From the NCBI GenBank assembly GCA_002842985.1, contig PHEQ01000002.1, positions 1-64,000 on the forward strand: 64,000 nucleotides of DNA, in the 5' to 3' direction. The stretch comes from Alphaproteobacteria bacterium HGW-Alphaproteobacteria-1 (GTDB lineage Bacteria; Pseudomonadota; Alphaproteobacteria; Rhodobacterales; Rhodobacteraceae). The notes beneath the pieces were generated by a model. The model did no database searches. It saw only the letters and a list, made by a program, of their open reading frames with translations, and was not told the DNA's origin. A program made the position numbers and the translations under genes. Each line of letters begins with the position of its first letter. Within the stretch, counting starts at the first letter, position 1. This document shows positions 1-9,149 of this stretch, piece by piece.

Positions 1-168
1 GAGGCTCGGCGCCGGCCAATCCGGAGCAACCCTCGAACGGAGAATGCCGCGGGGGAGACCACCAAACCAGTCAGCTCACAACGCGATCATGGGGTCTAAA
101 AGCTAAGCCGCTGGAGCGCCAAAATACAAGTGTCTGGGACCACTTCATCGACCGTCACCATATCTCCC
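1..168. other. No gene recognised at left window edge
   Basis: I see no convincing coding region, tRNA or insertion-sequence end here. The stretch may be the far side of a rearrangement junction, because a broken argE fragment begins right after it. Confidence 0.4.
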
Positions 169-340
169 CTTGACGCACCCGTCCCGGCTTTTCAAGGTGG
201 CGTGGTCGTCAGCTTTCCCGGAATTCATGCGCCCCCACTTAGCAGATACCGTTGCGCTGCTGCGCGAGCTTGTCGCCTTTCGGACCATCTCGGAGGTAAG
301 CAACCTCGACATCACGGACCTGTCTCTTGCGACCCTCTCC
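169..340 (+). pseudogene. Truncated 5' fragment of argE (acetylornithine deacetylase)
   Basis: The first roughly 28 codons from the ATG at 227 match the start of the intact argE at 9150: MRPHLADTVALLRELVAF here against MRTHLADTVSLLRDLIAF there. Both continue with the shared TISEVSNLD. The homology also covers the upstream leader: the string CTTGACGC lies exactly 58 bases before the ATG in both copies. Over the first 86 coding bases I count 17 differences (about 80% identity), most at third codon positions. After that the reading frame degenerates, and the 3' end of the hlyD-like gene follows on the other strand. No zinc-site residues remain, so it cannot be functional. The excess of silent changes suggests that it diverged while still a working gene. 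Confidence 0.8.
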
Positions 341-389
341 ATCCGCGCACCCTACCCTGCGAATCCGACAAGCTTAAGGCCTCGAGGCG

Positions 390-1595
390 TCAAGGTTCGC
401 GCAGCGCCTGCTGGCTCTTGTAAAGCGGCTTGAGCAGATATTGCAGCACCGTCTTTTCGCCGGTGTGCAGCTCGGCCTCGACCTGCATTCCCGGCCTGAT
501 CTCGATTCCCGCCTGCCGGGGGGTGAGCGCACCCATGTCCACCTGCAGGGTCACCTTGTAATGCGGATCGCCATCGGGGTCGCGCGCGCGCTCGTCCTTG
601 AACGTGTCCGCCGAGATGAAATCCACCCGCCCCTTGAGCGTGCCGTAGATCGTGTAATCATAGGCGGTGAGCTTGATCGTCGCGTCCTGCCCGCGCCTTA
701 TATTGGCGATGTCGCGGGGGGCGACGCGCGCCTCCACGTGCAGCGCCTCGTCAAGCGGGATGATCTCGAGGATCTCCTCGCCGGGGCGCACCACGCCGCC
801 GATCGTGGTGACCTTGACCGTGTTGACCACGCCCCGCATCGGGCTCAGCAGAACCGTGCGGTCAAGCTGATCCTGGCTGGCGCGCAGGGTCTGGCGCAGC
901 GTCGCCAGCTCCTTGAGCGTCTCGGCATAGGCCTCGGCGCGCTCGAGCTCGGCCTGCGTCACGATTTCTTCATAGCGTTTTGCGGCATCGGCATGGGATT
1001 TGCGCGCCCGCGTCACCTCGATCAGCGCCACGATCTTCTGATCGAGCAGCCGTTCCAGCAGGCGCTTTTCCTCCGCCGCCTGTTCCAGCACGCGCTTGGC
1101 GCCCTCGCTTCGCTGGACGAAATCCTCCTGCCGCGCCTTCAGCAGCGTGCGCTCCGATGCGACCATCTCGGGCACCCGCGCGGCCAGGGCGGGCGGCACG
1201 GTGACATCGTATTGCCCCGCAAGCTCGGCCTCCAGCCGCAATTGGCGCACCTCCAGCCCCGCAATCTGCGCACGCAGGTCCTCGACCTCGGTCATGAACC
1301 GCGTATCATGAAGCCGCGCCAGAACCTGCCCGCGCTCGACCACATCGCCCTCGCGCACCCGGAGTTCGGCCAATATCCCGCCTTCGAGGTTCTGGATGAT
1401 CTGCGGCCGCGAGTTCGAGATGAACACCCCCGATGCGCGCACGATCTCGTCCACCCAGGCAAGCGACGCCCAGAGGATAAAGGCCCAGACCGCCAGCGCG
1501 CAAAGCCAGATGGTCAGGCTCGGCCCCCCCACCCTCGCATTCAGATCGGCGATCATGCCGGTGGCGCTGCGCGTCTGTCCGCCCGCGTCGCTCAT
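390..1595 (-). CDS. HlyD-family periplasmic adaptor of a type I secretion system
   Basis: This 401-residue membrane-fusion protein should link the inner-membrane ABC exporter to the TolC-like outer membrane factor. A short cytoplasmic N-terminus precedes one membrane segment (about residues 28-48). A barrel-sandwich half (residues 58-95, with the family-typical NLEGGILAELRVREGD stretch), a long coiled-coil region and a C-terminal beta-barrel part follow. I chose the ATG at 1595 because it overlaps the exporter stop as ATGA and puts the membrane segment at the usual place; an upstream extension to 1754 lies inside the exporter gene. It is the last gene of a four-gene minus-strand operon whose likely cargo is the large adhesin. 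Confidence 0.9.
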   Translation of the reverse strand: MSDAGGQTRSATGMIADLNARVGGPSLTIWLCALAVWAFILWASLAWVDEIVRASGVFISNSRPQIIQNLEGGILAELRVREGDVVERGQVLARLHDTRFMTEVEDLRAQIAGLEVRQLRLEAELAGQYDVTVPPALAARVPEMVASERTLLKARQEDFVQRSEGAKRVLEQAAEEKRLLERLLDQKIVALIEVTRARKSHADAAKRYEEIVTQAELERAEAYAETLKELATLRQTLRASQDQLDRTVLLSPMRGVVNTVKVTTIGGVVRPGEEILEIIPLDEALHVEARVAPRDIANIRRGQDATIKLTAYDYTIYGTLKGRVDFISADTFKDERARDPDGDPHYKVTLQVDMGALTPRQAGIEIRPGMQVEAELHTGEKTVLQYLLKPLYKSQQALREP

Positions 1596-3754
1596 CTCGC
1601 CCCCCCTGCGCCCGCCTGCGCCAGATGCGCCAGCACCTGATCGCGCGGCCCGTCCACCGCCATGCGCCCTGCCTGAAGGATCAGGGTGCGCGTGGTCAGG
1701 CTCAGAATCGGCATCCGGTGCGTGGCGATCACCGCCGTGCGCCCCTCGAGCCAAGTCTCCAGCCGACTTACCAATGTGCGCTCGAGCGTCTGGTCAAGCG
1801 CTGCGGTCGGCTCGTCAAGCAGGCACACGCGCGGATCCTGCAACCACAGCCGCGCCCAGCCGATCGACTGCCGCTGCCCCTGGCTCAGGCCCTGCCCGCC
1901 ATCGAGGATCGCCAGGTCGAGCCCCTTGGCGTGGCCGCGCACGAACGGTCCCAGCCCCGCGAAATCGAGCGCGGCCATCAGCCGGTCATCGTCGCGCTCC
2001 AGCAGCGTGAGGTTGAGATTGTCCCGCAACGACCCCGCGAACAGCCGCACGTCCTGCCCCAGATAGCCGATCCCGCGCCGCAGGTCGCGCGGTGCTATCT
2101 GACCCATATCCGTGCCGTCGATCAGGACCCGCCCCCGTGTCGGCGCATAAAGCCCCGAGAGAAGCTTGAGAAAGGTCGATTTACCCGACCCGTTGGCGCC
2201 AAGCACCGCCACCCGCTGGCCGGGCTGGATCGCCAGCCCCGCGATATCGAGCACCGGCGCCGCGCCCTCGTCATAGGTAAACTGCACCTCGTGAAGCTGA
2301 TAGCCCCCGTCAAGCCGCGCGCGCCGAAGATAGCTGCGCCCCTCGGTCTGATCCTGCTCGGCCAGCGCGATCCGGTCCAGACCGCTTAGCGCCGTGCGCA
2401 CATTGGACCACCGCGCCAGCGTGCCCGAAAGCTGTGTCAGCGGCCCCAGCGTGCGCCCCGACAGGATCCCCACCGCAATCAGCGTGCCCACCGTGAACTG
2501 ACCGGCAAAGACCAGATAGGTCCCCGCGATCACCGCCGCGATATAGGTGGCCTGCTGCACCCCCTGCGACCAGGCTGTGAGCGCCGAGCCCAGCCGCCGC
2601 TGTTCGCTCGATTTCAGTGCCTGAAGCGCCGTCAACTCGCCCCAGAGCCTGCGAAACCGGTCCTCGGCGCGCTGCGTCTTGAGCGTATCAAGCTCGAACA
2701 CCGCCTCGTGCAGAAGCCGCGCGCTGCGCACGCCCGCGCCCTGCATTTCCTCGGTCAGGCGCATCATCCGCCGCTGCATCAAAAGCCCCGGCAGCACCAT
2801 CAGAACCGCCCCCGCAACCAGCACCCAGACCACCGGCCCCGCGATCCCGGCGACCAGCAGCAAAAACAGCACCACAAAGGGCAGATCCGTCAGGGTGCCG
2901 ATAGTCGCCGCGGTAAAGAACTCGCGCACCGAACCAAATTCACGCATCGCGCTGAAAAGCTGCGACGGCCCCTTGCCCGCCAGCTCGGAGCGCATGCCCA
3001 GGATGCGATCCATCAGCAGGCGCTGCACGTTCAATTCCACCTGCCGTCCGGCCCCGTCAAGGATCTGCGCCCGCGCGGTCTTGAGCGCGCCCTCGAAGAG
3101 AAGCGCCAGCGCGGCGCCGCCCGCCAGCACCCACAGCGTCGCCTCCGACTGGTGCGGGATCACCCGGTCATAGACCTGAAGCGCAAAGAGCGCGACCGCG
3201 ACGGCCAGCAGATTGGCCACGAAAGACCCCAGAGCTATTTCCGCGACATGCCGTTTCAGCGCCGCAAACTCACCCCAGAACCAGTGCTTCGGTGCGTCGG
3301 GCAGATCGAGCGAGACCGCCGGGACCTCGGCCCGCAGCACCCGCCCTGCGAAATGACGCATGAATTCGGCCTCGGGCACCTCCGCGCGTGCATCAGGTGC
3401 CTCCGGCTCGTGGACCGTCACGATCCCGCCCGCCTGTTCCAGCACCAGAACCAGCCGCCCGCCGGTCATCTCGGCCAGCGCGGGCCACAGATCGGGCGCG
3501 GGGGTCGCGACACGGGTCTCGTGCACGCTCAGCCCCGCCGCGCGCAGCCCCGCCGCCAGCGCCTCGGGCGCGGCCTCGATCCCGGCCATGGCCTCGCGCA
3601 GATCGGCCTCGACGGCCCGCTTTCCCAGAATCGACGCATGGACCCCCGCCAACCGCACCCGTGCCCCGAGCCGCCCGCCCTCGGGCGTGGTGAGGGGCCC
3701 TTGCCCCGCGCCGCCCCTCGGCATCACGCTCAGATTGGCGGGCGCTTCGCTCAA
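1592..3754 (-). CDS. Type I secretion ABC exporter (permease plus ATPase, LapB-like)
   Basis: A 720-residue half-transporter that powers export of the adhesin across both membranes. The N-terminal about 140 residues resemble the catalytically dead C39-like domain of adhesin exporters, since no peptidase Cys/His pair is visible. A hydrophobic membrane domain follows (about 165-435), then an ATPase domain with Walker A GANGSGKST (519-527), signature LSQGQ (623-627) and Walker B VCLLDE (643-648). The likely start is a TTG that overlaps the stop of the tolC-like gene (TTGA), with an AGGAAG ribosome-binding site six bases upstream. An ATG ten codons further in is the alternative. Tight coupling to both neighbours supports equal expression. 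Confidence 0.9.
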   Translation of the reverse strand: MSEAPANLSVMPRGGAGQGPLTTPEGGRLGARVRLAGVHASILGKRAVEADLREAMAGIEAAPEALAAGLRAAGLSVHETRVATPAPDLWPALAEMTGGRLVLVLEQAGGIVTVHEPEAPDARAEVPEAEFMRHFAGRVLRAEVPAVSLDLPDAPKHWFWGEFAALKRHVAEIALGSFVANLLAVAVALFALQVYDRVIPHQSEATLWVLAGGAALALLFEGALKTARAQILDGAGRQVELNVQRLLMDRILGMRSELAGKGPSQLFSAMREFGSVREFFTAATIGTLTDLPFVVLFLLLVAGIAGPVVWVLVAGAVLMVLPGLLMQRRMMRLTEEMQGAGVRSARLLHEAVFELDTLKTQRAEDRFRRLWGELTALQALKSSEQRRLGSALTAWSQGVQQATYIAAVIAGTYLVFAGQFTVGTLIAVGILSGRTLGPLTQLSGTLARWSNVRTALSGLDRIALAEQDQTEGRSYLRRARLDGGYQLHEVQFTYDEGAAPVLDIAGLAIQPGQRVAVLGANGSGKSTFLKLLSGLYAPTRGRVLIDGTDMGQIAPRDLRRGIGYLGQDVRLFAGSLRDNLNLTLLERDDDRLMAALDFAGLGPFVRGHAKGLDLAILDGGQGLSQGQRQSIGWARLWLQDPRVCLLDEPTAALDQTLERTLVSRLETWLEGRTAVIATHRMPILSLTTRTLILQAGRMAVDGPRDQVLAHLAQAGAGGAR

Positions 3755-5043
3755 ATCCGGCTTCCTTCCGCGAGCACGCCCAGATGCGCCGCAAGCTCCA
3801 GCCGCGCGCGCGCCAGTTCGTATTTCAGCGCCAGCGCCCGCGCCTGCCGGTCGGCAAAGGTCTCGTAGACACCGACCACATCCATCACCTGCCGCTGCCC
3901 GCCGTCATATTGCCGCTGAAAGAGGTCCAGATTGGCGCGCGCCTGATCGCGCAGCGCGCCCGCCTCCACCGCCTGCCGCGCCAGCGCGTCAAGCCGCGCA
4001 TCCAGACGGCGCACCACCCGGTCGCTATCTTCCTCGGCCTGTGCGCGCCGCCGCGTGGCGGCCTCTTTTTCGGCCTCGAGCGCGCGCAACTCCGCACCGG
4101 TGCCCAATCCCCAAAGCTGTTCGGTGCGCAACCGCACCGCGAAATCCGTGCTGCCGCCGCCCACCGTGCCGCCCGCGACGACGCCGGGCAGGAACCCCGC
4201 CCGCGCCACCATCGCTTCGGCCACGTCACGCTCGGCCTCTGCCTCGGCGCGCAGGACCGACAGCGCGACCGGGTCCTCAGCCAAACTTACCTCGCTCAGC
4301 CCGCGCAGCCCGTCCATGGGCCGCGCCGCCATCGCGGCCAGTTCGGCCAGTGCGGTGCGTTCGGCCTCCTGCTGCGCGGCCATCACCTCGCGGATTTCCG
4401 CCAGCCGCGTGCGCAGCACCGTCAGGTCAGAGACATCCGACACGCCGCCCTTGACCCGCTCTGACATGATCCATTCGAAATGCATCATGTCCTTGAGCGT
4501 CTGAGCCTCGAGCGCGCGCCGCTCGCGTGCCTGCTCGGCCTCGAGGTATAGCGTGAGGCCCGACAGAACCCGGTTGTTCACATCCTCCGACAGCGCCACC
4601 GCCGCCACCTCGACATCGGCCGCCGCAAAGGCGCGCTCGGCCTTCTTGCGGCCATTGTCAAAAAGAACCTGCTCGATAATGAGCTGGCCCACCACGTCGC
4701 TCAGGCTGGTGAGGCTGATATTGGGCCCGATCCTGGGCAGCCAGTTCTTCGACGCCGCCTCTGCGCGCAGCCGCGCGCTCAGGAGATCGGATTCGGCGCT
4801 ACGGCTGTAGCCGTCGAGCACCGCGCGCGCCACCTCATGCAAACTGCCGCCCTCGGGCAAGGCCGAGCGCCGTGCGCGCAGATCTTCGATGAGTGGCGAG
4901 GCATCGCCTTGCAGGGCGCGCACGCTGTCTGGACCCGCGCCAAAGCGCGACACCTCCGCGCCACCGTCGCCGCCTGCCCCAAGACAGCCCGCCAGCATCA
5001 GGCATGTGCCCGCGGCTGCCAGACCTCTTGCAACCCTCACCAT
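3751..5043 (-). CDS. TolC-family outer membrane efflux protein (type I secretion)
   Basis: A 430-residue outer membrane factor. The N-terminus has a signal peptide with a lipobox LAGC (Cys20), so it is probably a lipoprotein. The remainder is long amphipathic helices in two repeated halves with small beta segments (for example NWLPRIGPNISLTSLS), as in TolC. It is shorter than Escherichia coli TolC, as is common for adhesin-dedicated systems. It is the second gene of the operon, about 75 bases after the adhesin, and its stop overlaps the start of the exporter gene. Confidence 0.88.
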   Translation of the reverse strand: MVRVARGLAAAGTCLMLAGCLGAGGDGGAEVSRFGAGPDSVRALQGDASPLIEDLRARRSALPEGGSLHEVARAVLDGYSRSAESDLLSARLRAEAASKNWLPRIGPNISLTSLSDVVGQLIIEQVLFDNGRKKAERAFAAADVEVAAVALSEDVNNRVLSGLTLYLEAEQARERRALEAQTLKDMMHFEWIMSERVKGGVSDVSDLTVLRTRLAEIREVMAAQQEAERTALAELAAMAARPMDGLRGLSEVSLAEDPVALSVLRAEAEAERDVAEAMVARAGFLPGVVAGGTVGGGSTDFAVRLRTEQLWGLGTGAELRALEAEKEAATRRRAQAEEDSDRVVRRLDARLDALARQAVEAGALRDQARANLDLFQRQYDGGQRQVMDVVGVYETFADRQARALALKYELARARLELAAHLGVLAEGSRI

Positions 5044-5118
5044 ACCCTGCCCCCTGACCGCTTTGGGCCTGTCATTGGAGGCGCGCCGCCCATCTGCTCG
5101 GCGCGCCCCGGTATCGTC

Positions 5119-8100
5119 TCAGATGACAACCTGGATATCGCTGTCCACAACCACCGTTGCGTCATCGCCCAGCGTGTAGATGTCAAAGCTCTGGCCATCC
5201 AGCGTGGTCGATCCCTGCGCACGCGCGCCGGTGATCGTCACGCGGTCATCCGCCCCGCCCTGTACCAGCACGGTATCGCTATTCTCCGACAGCGCCCGGA
5301 TTTGCGCCTCGGTCAGGGTCAGTTGCGCCTGATCGCCGAACCGAAGGTCGATGGTCTCGATATTGAACGCGCCCAGGTTGGGGTTGGCAATGTTCACCAC
5401 CTGCGTGTCGGTCTCGTCGAGCACAACATAGGTCGAGGCAGCGTTGCCACCCGCATCCGTGGCCGTCACCACAAGCTGCGAGCCGTCCGGGACGGCCTGC
5501 GGCCGCCCGGCACCGTCGAGGAAGAAATAATCCGTCTCGCCGGTGAACTGGTTTTGCTGAACCCCAAGGTCAAGCTCGTTCACCGCCCCGCCCGCATCGA
5601 CCCGGTGTATGGAAATCGCGTCGTCGCCGGTCTCGACCGTGGCATTGCGATAGCCGTTGCCCTGCCGGAAATAGCCGACAATGCCGGGCGTGTCGGGCGC
5701 GATCAGATCGAGCGTGAAGCCGTCCGTGACCGTCGCCGTGTTCCCGGCCCAGTCAGTCGCGGTCACGACCATCTCCACCGCGCCTTCGCTTACGGGCACA
5801 TCGCCCGCAGGCACAGCGAGCGACCAGTTGCCCGCGCCGTCCACCACGGCATCGTAAACCCGGCCAAAGACCGCAACCTGCGCCGTCGATCCCGCCTCTA
5901 CCCGGCCCGTCAGTGTAAGACCCGAGGCCGCCTCGGAGAGGTTCACGACATTATCCGTTGTCACCGGTCCGGCATGGTCGAGCCGGTTCACCAGGGTATC
6001 AACCTGCACCGTATCGCTCAGCGTCGCGGTATTGCCCGCGCGGTCCGTCACCTCCACCAGAAGGCCCGCCACCCGCTCGCCCGACGCGATTTCACCCGGC
6101 CCGAACCGCGCGGTCCAGTTGCCCGCCGTATCGACAACGGCCTCATGGCGCACCCCGTCGATGGTGATGAATACCCGGCTGCCCGGTTCGATGGTGCCGG
6201 TCACGTCGAAACCGCTGGTGGCAATGTCGTTGTTGATCACCCCACGCCCATCGGCCCCTATGGCGATGTTGAGATCGCGCAGGCTCAGGTTCTCGACCAC
6301 GGTATCCACATGCACCGTGCCCTCGACGCGCGCCTCGTTGCCCGCCGCATCGACGGTGCGCGCCGTCACGACCGGATCATGGGTGCCGCGTGTGATCTCG
6401 CCGCTGGCATACGTGCTCTGCCACCGGCCCGCGCCGTCGGCAATGACCGTATGTTCCACCCCGTCCAGGCTTACGATCACGCGCGCGCCCGGATCGGCCT
6501 CGCCGGTCACGCGCACGCCCGCATCCGCCTCGGCGGCGTTGATCACCCCGTCCCCGCCGATCGCGGCGGCGTTGAGCGTGAGGTGTCCCGCCTCGGTATC
6601 CACCAGGATCGGCAGGCGCAACTCGGACGTATTGCCCGCCGCGTCGGTGGCCACCGCTACCGCATCCTGGCCATAGGTCCCGCCGGGGATCTGCGCGCCG
6701 GTGAACGTGGCGCTCCAGGCGCCATCGGCGCTGACCACCGCCGTCACCTGCGCTCCGGCAAAGCTCACCACCACGCTCGATCCCGGCTCCACCCGTCCGT
6801 TGAGCGTAAAGCCGCCAGCCTGTTCGGCGGCGTTGATCACGCCATCCGCACCGCCCGGTTCGCCCCGCAGGGTGAACTCGCGCACCTCGGTATCGACCCG
6901 CACCGTGCCATTGACCTCGCTGCGGTTGCCTGCCGCGTCCACGGTCACGGCCCGAACCGGCGCATCATATTCGCCCCGCGCGATCTGGCTACCGTCGAAA
7001 CCGGCAGTCCAGTTGCCCGCGTCATCGGTGACCACCGTGCGGGTCATCCCCGCAAAGCTCACATCGACCACCGCCCCCGGTTCGGAGGTGCCGGTCACGG
7101 CCACAGAGCCGCCGGTTTCGGCAAGGTTCACAACCCCGTCGCCGCCGACCGCGCCAGCGTTGAGGCCAAGCGCATTGGCGTCGGTATCGACCGACACCGC
7201 CTGCCGCAACTCGCTGACGTTGCCGGCCGCGTCGGTCGCCACCGCGACCACCTCGCCGCCATAGGTGCCAAGCGGGATCTGGCCCGCCCCGAACGTCGCC
7301 GTCCAGCTTCCATCGGCACTCACCACGGCATTCACCTGCGACCCGGCAAAGCTCACCACCACGCTCGATCCCGGCTCCACCCGGCCCGACATGACAAAGC
7401 CTTCGGGCTGTTCGGCGGCGTTGATCACGCCGTCCACACCACCCGGCGTGCCAACCATCTCGAAACGGTTGACCAGCGTATCGACGTTGAAACTGCCGCT
7501 TGTGCTGCTCCCGTTCCCGGCGGCATCGACGGTCTGAGCCGTCACGGTGGCGACATACTCACCCGCAGGCAGGCTACCCGCCTCGTAGACCGCCGTCCAG
7601 GTGCCATCCGCGCCGGTCGTGACCTCGCGCGCCACGCCCTCGACTCGAACCGTCACCACCGCGCCCGGCGTCGATGTGCCGGTGACCGACACCCCGCCTG
7701 CGGCCTCGGTGAAATTCACCACGCCATCGCCACCGACCGCACCGCCGTTGATCGTGATCGGGTGCGGCACCGTGTCGATGATCACCTGTTCGGTGATCAC
7801 CGTGGAGTTGCCAAAGCTGTCGCGCGCCGTGACCTCGACCGATACGTCACGCTCGCCGCCCGGCACGTCCGCGGGGTCGAACACCACCTGCCAGCGGCCA
7901 TCGGCGCCCACCACGGTCTCGGCGCGTGCGCCCTCGATCACCACGGTGATCGCGGCGCCCGCCTCGCCGGCGCCGCCGATCTCGACACCGTCGCCATGAT
8001 CCACCAGATTGACGATATGCCCGCTGGCGGCCGTCCCCTCATCCACGCTCAGTGCGGGCGGGGTCAGGTCGATCTCGACCTGCGGTCCATCGAGCGCCGT

Positions 8101-8892
8101 CTCGCGGCCGTCCGGCTCGGTCACGATCACGGTGACGTCATGGAGACCATCGGACGGGAAGTTTCCGCCCGAGAACTCTGCCACCCAATCGCCATTCTCA
8201 TCGGCAGTCGCTGTCACTTCACGGTCGCCGACAGTCACCACCACCTCAGAATCGGGTTCGGCCCGCCCGCTGATCGTCACCGCAGGGTCCACCACCTCGT
8301 CACCGCCGATGATGATCGGACCCGGCTCGTTCACCGAAGGTTCGATCCGCTCCCGTCCGCCGCCGCCGCCGCCACCGCCACCGCCGACAAGCGCCGCCGC
8401 CCCAAGGCCTGCGGCACCCGCCGCACCGGCCCCGAGAAGGCCGCCCCCACCCAGGAGCGCCGCGCCCAGCATCGACACTTCCTGATCCGATGTCACCGCC
8501 GCCACATCGCTGCCGCCGAGAAAGATAAGCTCGTCATCGGGGCTCCACTTGCCCCATTGTGCCGTCGGTCCATACTGCGCATAGACAGCACCATCGACAC
8601 CCTCGATCAGCGTCACCTCATTGAGATAACCGTCGGCGCTGACGAAGAGCCGGCTCGCCGCCTGCCCGTTCGGGGCATAATAGCCCTCGAGCACGACCAT
8701 CCGCCCATCCGACAGCGCGATCACAAGATTGTTGCCGTCGCGGCTGTAGCCGCCGATTTCCGTCTGTCGCAGGTTGAGAGAAATTTCCTTGTCGCTCCCG
8801 GCGGGAATAACGGTCACACCGTCCTGCCCCGGAACCGACCCATGGCTCGAAACGCCCGCATTTGTGCGGACGACATAATCAATCGCCTTCAT
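5119..8892 (-). CDS. Large Ig-repeat surface adhesin (Bap/LapF-like), type I secreted
   Basis: A 1257-residue cell-surface protein, probably the cargo of the secretion genes that follow. Residues 1-130 form a beta-rich prefix domain of the BapA type, with no Sec signal peptide. Residues 140-180 are a Gly/Ala linker that contains GAAGAAG and ten consecutive glycines. Residues 201-1080 are nine Ig-like repeats of about 98 residues, each with the pattern PGxxVxVxxxG, then DGxWxAxF, then TVDAAGN. Residues 1081-1257 form an acidic C-terminal region with LTLTEAQIRALSENSDTVLV and DDRVTITGA, the style of adhesin secretion tails. No RTX nonapeptides are visible. It is the first gene of the operon, transcribed away from argE. 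Its role is inferred to be attachment or biofilm formation; the ligand is unknown. Confidence 0.88.
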   Translation of the reverse strand: MKAIDYVVRTNAGVSSHGSVPGQDGVTVIPAGSDKEISLNLRQTEIGGYSRDGNNLVIALSDGRMVVLEGYYAPNGQAASRLFVSADGYLNEVTLIEGVDGAVYAQYGPTAQWGKWSPDDELIFLGGSDVAAVTSDQEVSMLGAALLGGGGLLGAGAAGAAGLGAAALVGGGGGGGGGGRERIEPSVNEPGPIIIGGDEVVDPAVTISGRAEPDSEVVVTVGDREVTATADENGDWVAEFSGGNFPSDGLHDVTVIVTEPDGRETALDGPQVEIDLTPPALSVDEGTAASGHIVNLVDHGDGVEIGGAGEAGAAITVVIEGARAETVVGADGRWQVVFDPADVPGGERDVSVEVTARDSFGNSTVITEQVIIDTVPHPITINGGAVGGDGVVNFTEAAGGVSVTGTSTPGAVVTVRVEGVAREVTTGADGTWTAVYEAGSLPAGEYVATVTAQTVDAAGNGSSTSGSFNVDTLVNRFEMVGTPGGVDGVINAAEQPEGFVMSGRVEPGSSVVVSFAGSQVNAVVSADGSWTATFGAGQIPLGTYGGEVVAVATDAAGNVSELRQAVSVDTDANALGLNAGAVGGDGVVNLAETGGSVAVTGTSEPGAVVDVSFAGMTRTVVTDDAGNWTAGFDGSQIARGEYDAPVRAVTVDAAGNRSEVNGTVRVDTEVREFTLRGEPGGADGVINAAEQAGGFTLNGRVEPGSSVVVSFAGAQVTAVVSADGAWSATFTGAQIPGGTYGQDAVAVATDAAGNTSELRLPILVDTEAGHLTLNAAAIGGDGVINAAEADAGVRVTGEADPGARVIVSLDGVEHTVIADGAGRWQSTYASGEITRGTHDPVVTARTVDAAGNEARVEGTVHVDTVVENLSLRDLNIAIGADGRGVINNDIATSGFDVTGTIEPGSRVFITIDGVRHEAVVDTAGNWTARFGPGEIASGERVAGLLVEVTDRAGNTATLSDTVQVDTLVNRLDHAGPVTTDNVVNLSEAASGLTLTGRVEAGSTAQVAVFGRVYDAVVDGAGNWSLAVPAGDVPVSEGAVEMVVTATDWAGNTATVTDGFTLDLIAPDTPGIVGYFRQGNGYRNATVETGDDAISIHRVDAGGAVNELDLGVQQNQFTGETDYFFLDGAGRPQAVPDGSQLVVTATDAGGNAASTYVVLDETDTQVVNIANPNLGAFNIETIDLRFGDQAQLTLTEAQIRALSENSDTVLVQGGADDRVTITGARAQGSTTLDGQSFDIYTLGDDATVVVDSDIQVVI
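5653..8292 (-). repeat. Nine tandem Ig-like repeats within the adhesin gene
   Basis: The nine units of about 98 codons fall into two alternating kinds. Repeats 4 and 6 share GRVEPGSSVVVSFAG and are close copies; repeats 3, 5 and 7 form the other kind. At DNA level a 41-base stretch is identical at 6755-6795 and 7343-7383, exactly 588 bases (196 codons) apart. This indicates duplication of a two-repeat module. Such repeats are likely sites of copy-number change by recombination. Confidence 0.85.
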
Positions 8893-9149
8893 GACACCAC
8901 CACTCTTGCCTCAGATACACGCGCATTTTCACGCTTTTTATGTGGTCCCAAACTAGCCATATTTGCCCGTTCTCGCCAGAGTTTTGTTCCCCTTCTGAAC
9001 CATTTTCGTGTTTTTCTACCTGAGGTTGCCGTATCGCGCCGCGACAGTCGATAACCTGTGTCCATCCCGCAACAGAGCGCCGCACCTGCCTCTTGACGCG
9101 GCCGCCCCGGCTTTCCACTCTGCGACTGTCACCAATATCCCGAGGGGCC
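8893..9149. promoter_or_regulatory. Divergent intergenic region between adhesin operon and argE
   Basis: A 257-base spacer, AT-richer than its surroundings between about 8920 and 9020, must hold promoters for both the adhesin operon (minus) and argE (plus). I could not fix individual promoter boxes with confidence. The argE-proximal part, from 9092 on, is the part duplicated at 169-226. Confidence 0.5.

Noticed and set aside
169-340. argE fragment as an assembly artefact
   Set aside because: The copy differs from argE at about 20% of positions with mostly silent changes, which a mis-assembly of the same gene would not give.
5653-8292. Regularly spaced repeats considered as a CRISPR array
   Set aside because: The units are about 294 bases, in frame and diverged. 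They encode Ig-like domains, and no short direct repeats with unique spacers are present.
4837-9054. A 1405-codon open frame on the plus strand, antisense to the adhesin gene
   Set aside because: It is a shadow of the high-GC repeat gene on the other strand. The product is Arg/His/Ala-rich with no domain, and its repeats mirror those of the adhesin.
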